From assembly GCA_026168455.1 (NCBI GenBank), contig CM047431.1, forward strand, positions 27,779,569 to 27,843,568: a DNA stretch of 64,000 nucleotides. The letters run 5' to 3'. This stretch comes from Theocolax elegans (Eukaryota; Arthropoda; Insecta; Hymenoptera; Cerocephalidae). The position numbers and the translations under genes are program-made. Shown here piece by piece: positions 21,731-33,930 of the stretch (positions within the stretch are counted from its first letter, which is position 1; each line of letters opens with the position of its first letter). Below the pieces are notes generated by a model, which saw only the letters and a list, made by a program, of their open reading frames with translations, searched no databases and was not told the DNA's origin.

Positions 21731-23470
21731 TTACAATTTGGACCGTAATTTGAGTTGATTAACAATGTTATTGTAAAATTGGCTAAGATTTTTTGTATCA
21801 TCTTTTACGTTAATGGCATTCTTCTCTAGTTTAATATGGGTCATCTCTGATATCAGTCTTTTACCCCAAATTTTTTCTCTATCTAACACGTCTACATCTT
21901 TAAAATTAAATGTATGGTCATATTTTGTTATATGGTCATTTATAACATATTGCACACCCGACTTTTTACTATTAGATTCGTGTTCTTTTATTCTACAATT
22001 TAATTGCCTTTTTGTCTCTCCTATATATGCTGCGTCACAATCATTACACTTAATTCTGTATACTACATTTGTTTCACAAAGTTTGTCTAATTTTTCCTTG
22101 CCTCTAACAATAACATTACTTAATCCATTACAGATTTTAGGAACAACCCTAATACCCTTCTGTTTCATAAAACCAGACACATTATTATAAAAATTTGGAA
22201 CATATGGAACGCTTAAAGTTGCAAAGTATCTATTTTGTTTATTTTGTTGAATATTATTGTTATTAGTTCTATATTTTATTTTTTCCATTCTTTTTCTTAT
22301 ATTATGATTAATAAATTTAATTGGGTACTCATTATTAACTAAAAACTCTTTAACTATTTTTAAGTTGGTGTTATGAAACTTCTGGTTTGACAATAAGATT
22401 GCCTTATCTACCAACGTATATATCATAGCTCGTTTTTGTTCAATAGGGTGACTGGATAAAAAATGTAAAAATCTACCTGAAAATGTTTCTTTCCTATACC
22501 AATTCGTGATTATTTTTTTACTATGATTATTTCTAATTAAAGATAACTCTAAAAAGTTTATAGCACCATTTTTTTCTTTTTCATGAGTAAATTGTAATCG
22601 TGCGTTATAATTATTGAATACCTCTAATACTTTAGTTATCTTATTTTCAGGAATGCACATTATTGTGTCATCTACATATCTGTAGTAAAACACCGGTATA
22701 AAATCTAAATTATTTAAGCACTCCTGTTCTAAATCTGTCATTACTAAATCTGCAAAAGTTGGGCTTATCGGACTACCCATGGGAGAGCCAAAAATTTGTC
22801 TATAATATTTTTTATCCCAAGAAAAATACGTATTACTTAGCAAAAATTTTACACCTTCTAGAAGATCATTTAATGAGATATTGTAAATTTTTCTTATAAG
22901 GTGATACCTTTTTTCAATACTCTCAATCACTAAATTTTCGGGTACGTTGGTAAATAAGGACACTACATCTAAAGAAATCAAAACATAATTTTCAGGAATA
23001 TCACAGTTGCTAATTTTATTTATTAAATCTATACTATTTTTAACATAAGATTTAGGTCTCTTTATGCTATTCGAAAGCATTTTGTCTATTATTTTAGATA
23101 GCTTGTATGTGGGACTGCCAATACATGAAACAATAGGCCTAAGTGGATATTCTTTTTTATGTACTTTTGGTAATCCATAAATTCTCGGCAGTACTGTATC
23201 TGTTTGGGTTAATTCATTATTATGGCATTTTTTACCCAAGAGTTCTAATTTATTCCACTTTTGCATAATTTTTTGTGTATCTTTTTGTAATTTTATTAGT
23301 GGATTTCTATTTATTCGAATATATGTTTTACTATCTGATAAAAGATTGTGCATTTTGAGTTCATATGAATCTCTTTGAATAGCAACTGTGACGTTACCTT
23401 TGTCAGCTAAAGTAAAAAATACATTGGTACGCCTCCTTTTGAACCAACTGCGTGGACGAATAGAACAAAT
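21731..23470 (-). CDS. Penelope-like reverse transcriptase with GIY-YIG endonuclease
   Basis: From the ATG at 23353 the frame is 540 codons. Upstream it stays open to about 23470 without ATG and encodes ADKGNVTVA, a family motif, so the true N-terminus is truncated away. RT landmarks: PRIYGLPKVHK, SLDVVSLFTNVP (first catalytic Asp), GSPMGSPISPTFADL and YRYVDDT (catalytic DD pair). The C-terminal nuclease shows VVYRIKC, CDAAYIGET and CRIKEH, the GIY-YIG core, with two Cys before it (CNDC). There are no internal stops, so this is a recently inserted copy. Penelope enzymes are related to telomerase RT. Confidence 0.95.
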   Translation of the reverse strand: MCSIRPRSWFKRRRTNVFFTLADKGNVTVAIQRDSYELKMHNLLSDSKTYIRINRNPLIKLQKDTQKIMQKWNKLELLGKKCHNNELTQTDTVLPRIYGLPKVHKKEYPLRPIVSCIGSPTYKLSKIIDKMLSNSIKRPKSYVKNSIDLINKISNCDIPENYVLISLDVVSLFTNVPENLVIESIEKRYHLIRKIYNISLNDLLEGVKFLLSNTYFSWDKKYYRQIFGSPMGSPISPTFADLVMTDLEQECLNNLDFIPVFYYRYVDDTIMCIPENKITKVLEVFNNYNARLQFTHEKEKNGAINFLELSLIRNNHSKKIITNWYRKETFSGRFLHFLSSHPIEQKRAMIYTLVDKAILLSNQKFHNTNLKIVKEFLVNNEYPIKFINHNIRKRMEKIKYRTNNNNIQQNKQNRYFATLSVPYVPNFYNNVSGFMKQKGIRVVPKICNGLSNVIVRGKEKLDKLCETNVVYRIKCNDCDAAYIGETKRQLNCRIKEHESNSKKSGVQYVINDHITKYDHTFNFKDVDVLDREKIWGKRLISEMTHIKLEKNAINVKDDTKNLSQFYNNIVNQLKLRSKL

Positions 23471-23561
23471 TTATACTTTTTTTATAGTCGATTAGTTATA
23501 ACTGAAGATAACATTAAGGATTGGACATCATCAACAAATATGTGGGAATATTTAATATATA

Positions 23562-25625
23562 AGGGTATATTTTTTTTTTAATTTCGAAATATGGGTTCCA
23601 GTAGATGATGCCCCGTCGACCTATGGGTAACAGTAGGGACCTAGACATCTTCTACAGGAAGAACATTTTTTTTTTTGGTTTCGTAATAGGCCTTCCAGTA
23701 GATGATGCCCCGTCAACCTATGGGTAACAGTGGGGACCTAAACATCTTCTACAGGAAGAAAATTTTTTTTTTTTTTACACAATAGGTCTTTCAGTAGATA
23801 TTTCCCCGATGACCTGGAGGTAACATTACCGACCTGGACATCTTCCACAGGAAGAAAATTTTTTTTTTTGGTTTCGTAATAGGCGATCCAGTAGATGATG
23901 CACCGTCGACCTGGAGGTAACAGTAGGGACGTGGACATTATCTACAGGAAGAAATTAATTTTTTTTTTTTTTATTTTTATATAAGCTATCAAGTAGATGA
24001 TGCCGCCATTACCTGGATGACCTAGCTAAACTCCTCCCTCGCTCACGATCGCTCGATGAAAAATCATTTTATAATAGATAATATTAAATTAAACTAAAAA
24101 ATATTTTATTATTTAACTACATTCAATTATTATTTATTAAAATGTACCTATATAGATTTATTATCATATGTATAATAATTAATGATTATTATTATTATAC
24201 GATGAATTAAAATGATAATTTAAAAAAATAGAAATTATCTATAAAAATATAAAATAATTACTTTTGTATGAAATAGAGTTTAATTATTATTGCAATAGCA
24301 ATTTTCATAAAGGAATTATTATTGATTTTTTATTGTCATGTGATATGTATACATCCTTTGCAAATAATTATTTTATTTATTTAGCAGTACTTATTAATTT
24401 GTGTGTTATTGGTAATTTGGTAATAGCACTTTTTATACACTGAGAAAAAAATTATAATAAATATTAAAATAATCTATATTAAAATTACTATATTGTATAG
24501 GAAAAGTGTGACATCTCAGCAATATAATAATTTTTGCTAAGTTATATAGTAAAATTTAGATACAATATCTTTTAATATCCAATATCGTAATATTTAATAT
24601 ATAAGGGTATATTTTTTTTTTAATTTCGAAATATGGGTTCCAGTAGATGATGCCCCGTCGACCTATGGGTAACAGTAGGGACCTAGACATCTTCTACAGG
24701 AAGAACATTTTTTTTTTTGGTTTCGTAATAGGCCTTCCAGTAGATGATGCCCCGTCAACCTATGGGTAACAGTGGGGACCTAAACATCTTCTACAGGAAG
24801 AAAATTTTTTTTTTTTTTTACACAATAGGTCTTTCAGTAGATATTTCCCCGATGACCTGGAGGTAACATTACCGACCTGGACATCTTCCACAGGAAGAAA
24901 ATTTTTTTTTTTTGGTTTCGTAATAGGCGATCCAGTAGATGATGCACCGTCGACCTGGAGGTAACAGTAGGGACGTGGACATTATCTACAGGAAGAAATT
25001 AATTTTTTTTTTTTTTTATTTTTATATAAGCTATCAAGTAGATGATGCCGCCATTACCTGGATGACCTAGCTAAACTCCTCCCTCGCTCACGATCGCTCG
25101 ATGAAAAATCATTTTATAATAGATAATATTAAATTAAACTAAAAAATATTTTATTATTTAACTACATTCAATTATTATTTATTAAAATGTACCTATATAG
25201 ATTTATTATCATATGTATAATAATTAATGATTATTATTATTATACGATGAATTAAAATGATAATTTAAAAAAAATAGAAATTATCTATAAAAATATAAAA
25301 ATAATTACTTTTGTATGAAATAGAGTTTAATTATTATTGCAATAGCAATTTTCATAAAGGAATTATTATTGATTTTTTATTGTCATGTGATATGTATACA
25401 TCCTTTGCAAATAATTATTTTATTTATTTAGCAGTACTTATTAATTTGTGTGTTATTGGTAATTTGGTAATAGCACTTTTTATACACTGAGAAAAAAATT
25501 ATAATAAATATTAAAATAATCTATATTAAAATTACTATATTGTATAGGAAAAGTGTGACATCTCAGCAATATAATAATTTTTGCTAAGTTATATAGTAAA
25601 ATTTAGATACAATATCTTTTAATAT
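23562..25625. repeat. Direct tandem duplication, about 1,032 bp x 2
   Basis: 23562-24593 is repeated at 24594-25625 with only a few small differences (mainly homopolymer length). Each copy contains several A units in - orientation, the cgctcacg terminal motif (about 24041 and 25087) and part of module C. Confidence 0.85.
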
Positions 25626-26594
25626 CCAATATCGTAATTTTTGATATTCAATATAGTAATTTTTATTATATAAATCAGCAAATTTTATTATTCAATCTGG
25701 TATTTTTTAAATGCGAATTTAAGGAAGTAAAAATGAATTATATTTTGTTTTTATAATTAGTTCGAAATAGAATGTATATATTGGGGGAATTCCTTTTGTC
25801 AATTAAGTACTACAGAAGCATTTAATATTTGGAGATTTAATTATATACTATTCTTACGCAGTTGATTGCAATTTTTATTCACTCGCATATATTTATTCAT
25901 TACACTTATTAGTCACAAACTTAAATATTATTGCAATCGCTATCTTTGCAATACGCTGAACGGAAGATACATTTTCGCATAATAACTAAATATCTTGTTG
26001 TTTCTTATATACTAGTTGACACATTTTGAGCATTTGCGAGAAGAACTGGAAAAATAGAAAATTTGATACACGCCACCTATTGGACGAATGGAGTAATTAG
26101 AATATAGCGTTAAATTTTTAATAGCCTTAAATTAAAAAGTCGTCTCAAAACAATTGAATACTGAAAAAGAAATGAACGTATACGCGTATATAAAATATTT
26201 CTACAATACATATTATACAAATTTTAATATATGTAGTATATACATTTCACCATATATGATGTAAGAACTTTTGTTATTTTGATATTAAAATTTGCTATTT
26301 ACGTAAGATTAATTATAACATTACATATTAAATATTGTAAAACTTTATTTTATAAATTTTATAAAATAACAAAATATAGTATAAATATTTTAATAATTTT
26401 TGTCTATATATATAACTAATTTATATAAAAACTCAACCAAATAATTAAATATTGATCATACATAAATAATTATAATTTATTTATATATTAGGTAGTTTAT
26501 GTTATTATGTATTATGGTACTTATAGTATTTATGGTATTTATGTTATTTATATTATTTTATTACTATTTATTATTATTTTTATTATTATCTACT
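25626..26594. repeat. Module B and AT-rich linker, inverted
   Basis: This matches, in reverse complement, the B modules at about 30.3, 33.2, 38.0, 39.3, 40.6, 42.1 and 44.3 kb (anchor gtcgtctc at 26139). It then matches the AT-rich linker ending in a TTATTA-type microsatellite. Confidence 0.8.
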
Positions 26595-27300
26595 GGAACG
26601 CACATTACGAAATTAAAAAAAAACATTTCTTTCTGAAGATGATTTCCAGGTCCCTAATGTTACCTCCAGGTCGACGGGGCATAATCTACTGGCAGGCATA
26701 TTACGAAGACAAAAAAAAAATTTTTCTTCCTGTAGGAGATGTCTAGGTCGGTAATGTTACCTCCAGGTCAACAGGGCATCATCTACTGAAAGACCTATTA
26801 CGAAATAAAAAAAAAAGTTTTCTTCCTGTAGATGATGTGCAGGTCACTAATTTTACCTACAGGTCATCGGGGCAACATCTACTGGAACGCACATTACGAA
26901 ATTTAAAAAAAAATTTTCTTCCTGTAGAAGATGTCCAGGTCCCTACTGTTACCTCCAGGTCGACGGGGCATAATCTACTGGCAGGCATATTACGAAGACA
27001 AAAAAAAAATTTTTCTTCCTGTAGAAGATGTCTAGGTCGGTAATGTTACCTCCAGGTCAACAGGGCATCATCTACTGAAAGACCTATTACGAAATAAAAA
27101 AAAAAGTTTTCTTCCTGTAGATGATGTGCAGGTCACTAATTTTACCTACAGGTCATCGGGGCAACATCTACTGGAACGCACATTACGAAATTTAAAAAAA
27201 AATTTTCTTCCTGTAGAAGATGTCTAGGTCCCTACTGTTACCTCCAGGTCGACGGGGCATAATCTACTGGAACCCATATTTCGAAATTAAAAAAAAAATA
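26595..27300 (+). repeat. Module A minisatellite, about 7 units
   Basis: Diverged units of about 97 bp, each with a cttcctgtag box and a ttacctccaggt box, partly arranged as alternating subtypes. Confidence 0.8.
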
Positions 27301-27795
27301 TACCCTTATATATTAAATATTCCCACATATTTGTAGATGATGTCCAATCCTTAATGTTATCTTCAGTTATAACTAATCGACTATAAAAAAAGTAAACAAA
27401 GTAAATAAAAAAGTAATTAAACACCCATAAAAAAGTTAAACACTATTTCTAATTAATCCGTGTGGTTCCGCGATCACTTTCATTAAAAAAAAATTCATTT
27501 TTTCGAAATTCCATGAGAGATATAAGAAGAGTTAAAAAATAAAAAGCCGCCTGTACGGACGTACGCTCAGACTTAAACTTTAAAACCAATAAAAAATTAA
27601 TTAAATACGTATAAAAAAGTGAAACACTATGTCTAATTATTCCTTTGGGTGCCGCGATCATATTGAATTAAAAAAAAATAAATTTTATAAACTATTTGAA
27701 AAAATATAACATAATTTATACTTAAATCGTAATTTAGACAGTATAAAATTTTAATATAATGTGGATGGATGTGGATGTGGATAATATCATTTAAT
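27301..27795. repeat. T module, inverted relative to the left copy
   Basis: It contains the tgtggttccgcgatc and gggtgccgcgatc sub-blocks and one gtacggac unit. It ends in a (tggatg)n-like short repeat at about 27765-27780. It is the mirror of 20250-20672 plus 23487-23580. Confidence 0.8.
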
Positions 27796-30270
27796 ATCTA
27801 CTTAATGAACTGAATTTTCCTGAATTTCTGAGAATTGATCTACTACGTACATCCTACATTCTAGTAATGTTGTTAATATCTCTTAGTTTATTAACAAAAT
27901 TATCATAAATTTATAATAATTTTTGTATATCTTGGAAGGTCCATTACGAAATTATAAAAAATCATTTCTTTCTGGAGATGATTTCCAGGTCCCTAATGTT
28001 ACCTCCAGGTTAACGGGGCAACATTTACTGAAAGGCCTATTACGGAATCAAAAAAAAATATTTTCTTCCTGTAGTAGATGTCCAGGTCCCTAATGTTACC
28101 TCCAGGTCATCGGGACATCATCTACTGGATGGTTCATTATAAAAATTAAAAAAAAATTTCTTCCTGTAGGAGATGTCTAGGTCGGTAATGTTACCTCCAT
28201 GTTAACGGGATAACATCTACTGAAAGACCTATTACGAAATAAAAAAAAAAGTTTTCTTCCTGTAGATGATGTGCAGGTCACTAATTTTACCTACAGGTCA
28301 TCGGGGCAACATCTACTGGAAGCACATTACGAAATTTAAAAAAAAATTTTCTTCCTGTAGAAGATGTCCAGGTCCCTACTGTTACCTCCAGGTCGACGGG
28401 GCATAATCTACTGGCAGGCATATTACAAAGACAAAAAAAAAATTTTTCTTCCTGTAGAAGATGTCCAGGTCCCTAATGTTACCTCCAGGTGGACGGGGCA
28501 TCATCTACTGGAGCACATATTACGAAATTAAAAAAAAATATTCCCTTCCTGTTGATGATGACCAATCCTTAATGTTACCTTCAGTTATAACTGATCGAGA
28601 TAAACGAATAAATAATCGTTTTAGATAACGTAATTCAAAAAAAGTAATTTAAACAACCCATAAAAAGTAATACACTATTTCTAATTCATCCGTGTGGTTC
28701 CGCGATCACTGTCATTAAACAAAAAATCATTTTTTTCAGAAATTCCATGGAGAGATCGATATAAGAAGAGTTATAAAATAATAAAGCCGCCTGTACGGAC
28801 CCGGTACGCTCAGGACTTAAACTTTAAAACCAATAAAACCTTAATTAAATACGTATAAAAAAGTGAAACACTATGTCTAATTATTCCTTTGGGTGCCGCG
28901 ATCATATGAATTAAAAAAAAAATAAATTTTATAAACTATTTGAAAAAATATAACAAATTTATACTTAAATCGTAATTAGACAGTATAAACTTTTAATATA
29001 ATGTGGATGGATGTGGATGTGGATAATATCATTTAATATCTACCTTAACTGAACTGAATTTTCCTGAATTTCTGAGAATTGATCTACTACGTACATCCAT
29101 ACATTCTAGTAATGTGTTAATATCTCTTAGTTTATTAACAAAATTATCATAAATTTATAATAATTTTTGTATATCTTGGAAGGTCCATTACGAAATTATA
29201 AAAAATCATTTCTTTCTGGAGATGATTTCCAGGTCCCTAATGTTACCTCCAGGTTAACGGGGCAACATTTACTGAAAGGCCTATTACGGAATCAAAAAAA
29301 ATATTTTCTTCCTGTAGTAGATGTCCAGGTCCCTAATGTTACCTCCAGGTCATCGGGACATCATCTACTGGATGGTTCATTATAAAAATTAAAAAAAAAT
29401 TTCTCCTGTAGGAGATGTCTAGGTCGGTAATGTTACCTCCATGTTAACGGGATAACATCTACTGAAAGACCTATTACGAAATAAAAAAAAAGTTTTCTTC
29501 CTGTAGATGATGTGCAGGTCACTAATTTTTACCTACAGGTCATCGGGGCAACATCTACTGGAAGCACATTACGAAATTTAAAAAAAAATTTTCTTCCTGT
29601 AGAAGATGTCCAGGTCCCTACTGTTACCTCCAGGTCGACGGGGCATAATCTACTGGCAGGCATATTACAAAGACAAAAAAAAAATTTTTCTTCCTGTAGA
29701 AGATGTCCAGGTCCCTAATGTTACCTCCAGGTGGACGGGGCATCATCTACTGGAGCACATATTACGAAATTAAAAAAAAATATTCCCTTCCTGTTGATGA
29801 TGACCAATCCTTAATGTTACCTTCAGTTATAACTGATCGAGATAAACGAATAAATAATCGTTTTAGATAATCGAGGTTAAACCATTTAAAAAAGTAATTA
29901 AGCACCTATAAAAAAGTTAAACACTATTATTAATTAATCCGTGTGATTCCGCGATCACTTTCATTTAATAAAATTCATTTTTTCGAAAATCCAAGAGAGA
30001 TATAAGAAGAGTTAAAAAATAAAAAGTCTGCCTGTACGGACGTACGGACGTACGGACGTACGCTCTGAATTAAACTTTAAAACCATTAAAAAATTAATTA
30101 ATTACCTATAAAAAAGTCAAACACTATGTCTAATTATTCCTTTGGGTGCCGCGATCCTATTGAATACAAAAAATTAATTTTTACAAACTATTTAAAAAAA
30201 TATAACATAATTTATACTTAAATCGTCATTTTGATAGTATAAAATTTTAATATAATGTGGATATGTATGA
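27796..30270 (+). repeat. Two direct units of about 1.24 kb (A + T)
   Basis: The anchor ttttgtatatcttgg occurs at 27921 and 29164, 1,243 bp apart. Each unit has a linker, about six A units, then a T module. The segment 28620-29130 has many single-base indels relative to the other copies, which may reflect consensus error. Confidence 0.8.
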
Positions 30271-30900
30271 TCAATATTTAATTATTTGGTTGATTTTTTT
30301 TAAATATATATACTACATATATTAAAATTTGTATAATATGTATTGTAGAAATATTTTATATACGCGTATACGTTCATTTCTTTTTCAGTATTCAATTGTT
30401 TTGAGACGACTTTTTAATTTAAGGCTATTCTAATTATTCCGTTCATCCAATAGGTGGCGTGTATAAAATTTTCTATTTTTCTAGTTCTTCTCGCAAATGC
30501 TCAAAAATGTGTATTATGCGAAAATGTATCTTCCGTTCAGCGTATTTCAATGATAGCGATTGAAACAATATTTAAGTTAGTGACTAATAAGTTTAATGAA
30601 TAAATATATGCGAGTGAATAAAATTTGCGTTTAACTGCGTAAGAATAGTATATAATTAAATCTCCAAATATTAAATGCTTCTGTAGTACTAATTGACAAA
30701 AGGAATTCCCCCAATATATACATTCTATTTCGAATTAATTATATAAAAACAAAATATAATTCATTTTTACTTCCTTAAATTCGCATTTTAAAAATACCAG
30801 ATTGAATAATAAATTTGCTGACTTATATAATAAAAATACTATATTGAATATCAAAAATTACGATATTGGATATTAAAAGATAGTATATCTAAATTTTACT
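30271..30900 (+). repeat. Module B
   Basis: AT-rich non-coding module with anchor gagacgactttt at 30403. It ends directly at the 97-bp array within module C sequence (taaattttact), so the array replaces the usual continuation. Confidence 0.8.
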
Positions 30901-32549
30901 GTTACCTCCAGGTCGACGGGGCATAATCTACTGGCAGGCATATTACAAAGACAAAAAAAAAATTTTTCTTCCTGTAGAAGATGTCCAGGTCCCTACTGTT
31001 ACCTCCAGGTCGACGGGGCATAATCTACTGGCAGGCATATTACAAAGACAAAAAAAAAATTTTTCTTCCTGTAGAAGATGTCCAGGTCCCTACTGTTACC
31101 TCCAGGTCGACGGGGCATAATCTACTGGCAGGCATATTACAAAGACAAAAAAAAAATTTTTCTTCCTGTAGAAGATGTCCAGGTCCCTACTGTTACCTCC
31201 AGGTCGACGGGGCATAATCTACTGGCAGGCATATTACAAAGACAAAAAAAAAATTTTTCTTCCTGTAGAAGATGTCCAGGTCCCTACTGTTACCTCCAGG
31301 TCGACGGGGCATAATCTACTGGCAGGCATATTACAAAGACAAAAAAAAAATTTTTCTTCCTGTAGAAGATGTCCAGGTCCCTACTGTTACCTCCAGGTCG
31401 ACGGGGCATAATCTACTGGCAGGCATATTACAAAGACAAAAAAAAAATTTTTCTTCCTGTAGAAGATGTCCAGGTCCCTACTGTTACCTCCAGGTCGACG
31501 GGGCATAATCTACTGGCAGGCATATTACAAAGACAAAAAAAAAATTTTTCTTCCTGTAGAAGATGTCCAGGTCCCTACTGTTACCTCCAGGTCGACGGGG
31601 CATAATCTACTGGCAGGCATATTACAAAGACAAAAAAAAAATTTTTCTTCCTGTAGAAGATGTCCAGGTCCCTACTGTTACCTCCAGGTCGACGGGGCAT
31701 AATCTACTGGCAGGCATATTACAAAGACAAAAAAAAAATTTTTCTTCCTGTAGAAGATGTCCAGGTCCCTACTGTTACCTCCAGGTCGACGGGGCATAAT
31801 CTACTGGCAGGCATATTACAAAGACAAAAAAAAAATTTTTCTTCCTGTAGAAGATGTCCAGGTCCCTACTGTTACCTCCAGGTCGACGGGGCATAATCTA
31901 CTGGCAGGCATATTACAAAGACAAAAAAAAAATTTTTCTTCCTGTAGAAGATGTCCAGGTCCCTACTGTTACCTCCAGGTCGACGGGGCATAATCTACTG
32001 GCAGGCATATTACAAAGACAAAAAAAAAATTTTTCTTCCTGTAGAAGATGTCCAGGTCCCTACTGTTACCTCCAGGTCGACGGGGCATAATCTACTGGCA
32101 GGCATATTACAAAGACAAAAAAAAAATTTTTCTTCCTGTAGAAGATGTCCAGGTCCCTACTGTTACCTCCAGGTCGACGGGGCATAATCTACTGGCAGGC
32201 ATATTACAAAGACAAAAAAAAAATTTTTCTTCCTGTAGAAGATGTCCAGGTCCCTACTGTTACCTCCAGGTCGACGGGGCATAATCTACTGGCAGGCATA
32301 TTACAAAGACAAAAAAAAAATTTTTCTTCCTGTAGAAGATGTCCAGGTCCCTACTGTTACCTCCAGGTCGACGGGGCATAATCTACTGGCAGGCATATTA
32401 CAAAGACAAAAAAAAAATTTTTCTTCCTGTAGAAGATGTCCAGGTCCCTACTGTTACCTCCAGGTCGACGGGGCATAATCTACTGGCAGGCATATTACAA
32501 AGACAAAAAAAAAATTTTTCTTCCTGTAGAAGATGTCCAGGTCCCTAAT
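30901..32549 (+). repeat. Homogeneous 97-bp tandem array, 17 units
   Basis: Units starting at 30901 and every 97 bp up to 32453 appear identical, base for base, in my reading. A diverged unit follows at 32550. Each unit contains ctccaggtcgacggggc, ctactggcaggc, an A10/T5 run and cttcctgtagaagatg. Because 97 is not a multiple of 3, overlapping 78-codon frames recur in every unit. They are a by-product of the repeat and not genes. Confidence 0.95.
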
Positions 32550-33170
32550 GTTACCTCCAGGTGGACGGGGCATCATCTACTGGAGCACATATTACGAAAT
32601 TAAAAAAAAATATTCCCTTCCTGTTGATGATGACCAATCCTTAATGTTACCTTCAGTTATAACTGATCGAGATAAACGAATAAATAATCGTTTTAGATAA
32701 TCGAGGTTAAACCATTTAAAAAAGTAATTAAGCACCTATAAAAAAGTTAAACACTATTATTAATTAATCCGTGTGATTCCGCGATCACTTTCATTTAATA
32801 AAATTCATTTTTTCGAAAATCCAAGAGAGATATAAGAAGAGTTAAAAAATAAAAAGTCTGCCTGTACGGACGTACGGACGTACGGACGTACGGACGTACG
32901 GACGTACGGACGTACGGACGTACGGACGTACGGACGTACGGACGTACGGACGTACGGACGTACGCTCTGAATTAAACTTTAAAACCATTAAAAAATTAAT
33001 TAATTACCTATAAAAAAGTCAAACACTATGTCTAATTATTCCTTTGGGTGCCGCGATCCTATTGAATACAAAAAAATTAATTTTTACAAACTATTTAAAA
33101 AAATATAACATAATTTATACTTAAATCGTCATTTTGATAGTATAAAATTTTAATATAATGTGGATATGTA
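32550..33170 (+). repeat. A units, then T module with expanded VNTR
   Basis: Two diverged A units lead into a T module whose gtacggac tract has 12 perfect units (32864-32959), against 1-3 in the other copies. Confidence 0.9.
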
Positions 33171-33930
33171 TGATCAATATTTAATTATTTGGTTGATTTT
33201 TTTTAAATATATACTACATATATTAAAATTTGTATAATATGTATTGTAGAAATATTTTATATACGCGTATACGTTCATTTCTTTTTCAGTATTCAATTGT
33301 TTTGAGACGACTTTTTAATTTAAGGCTATTCTAATTATTCCGTTCATCCAATAGGTGGCGTGTATAAAATTTTCTATTTTTCTAGTTCTTCTCGCAAATG
33401 CTCAAAAATGTGTATTATGCGAAAATGTATCTTCCGTTCAGCGTATTGCAAAGATAGCGATTGCAATAATATTTAAGTTTGTGACTAATAAGTGTAATGA
33501 ATAAATATATGCGAGTGAATAAAAATTGCAATCAACTGCGTAAGAATAGTATATAATTAAATCTCCAAATATTAAATGCTTCTGTAGTACTTAATTGACA
33601 AAAGGAATTCCCCCAATATACATTCTATTTCGAATTAATTATATAAAAACAAAATAAATTCATTTTTACTTCCTTAAATTCGCATTTAAAAAATACCAGA
33701 TTGAATAATAAATTTGCTGACTTATATAATAAAAATTACTATATTGAATATCAAAAATTACGATATTGGATATTAAAAGATAGTATATCTAAATTTTACT
33801 ATATAACTAGCAAAAATTATTATATTGCTGAGATGTCACACTTTTCCTATACAATATAGTAATTTTAATATAGATTATTTTATATAGATTTTTTTAATAT
33901 AGATTATTTTAATATTTATTATAATATTTT
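33171..33930 (+). repeat. Module B/C
   Basis: The B anchor is at 33304. The C part (tgtcacacttttcc near 33834) is shortened, with a local duplication of tatagattatttt near 33867-33910. Confidence 0.75.

Larger units (their letters stand above)
20673..23474 (-). mobile_element. Penelope-like element, 5'-truncated, 12-bp target duplication
   Basis: The 12-mer actttttttata is present on both sides (20661-20672 and 23475-23486). Joining the flanks regenerates the T-module sequence seen uninterrupted at about 27365-27400 (inverted). The element reads on -: a reverse transcriptase/GIY-YIG frame, then a 3' region with a hammerhead-like core at 20732-20765. There is no full 5' end. A 12-mer caaaaggaggcg at 20673 recurs inverted at 23430-23441, near the 5' junction, which hints at a fold-back event during insertion. 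Confidence 0.9.

Noticed and set aside
30981..32548. Series of 78-codon open frames repeated every 97 bp
   Set aside because: They are the same translation of a non-coding tandem unit. Frames shift from unit to unit because 97 is not divisible by 3, and similar peptides appear in diverged module A copies on both strands with stops.
30901..32549. CRISPR-like array
   Set aside because: The whole 97-bp unit is repeated with no unique spacers, and the context is eukaryotic transposons.
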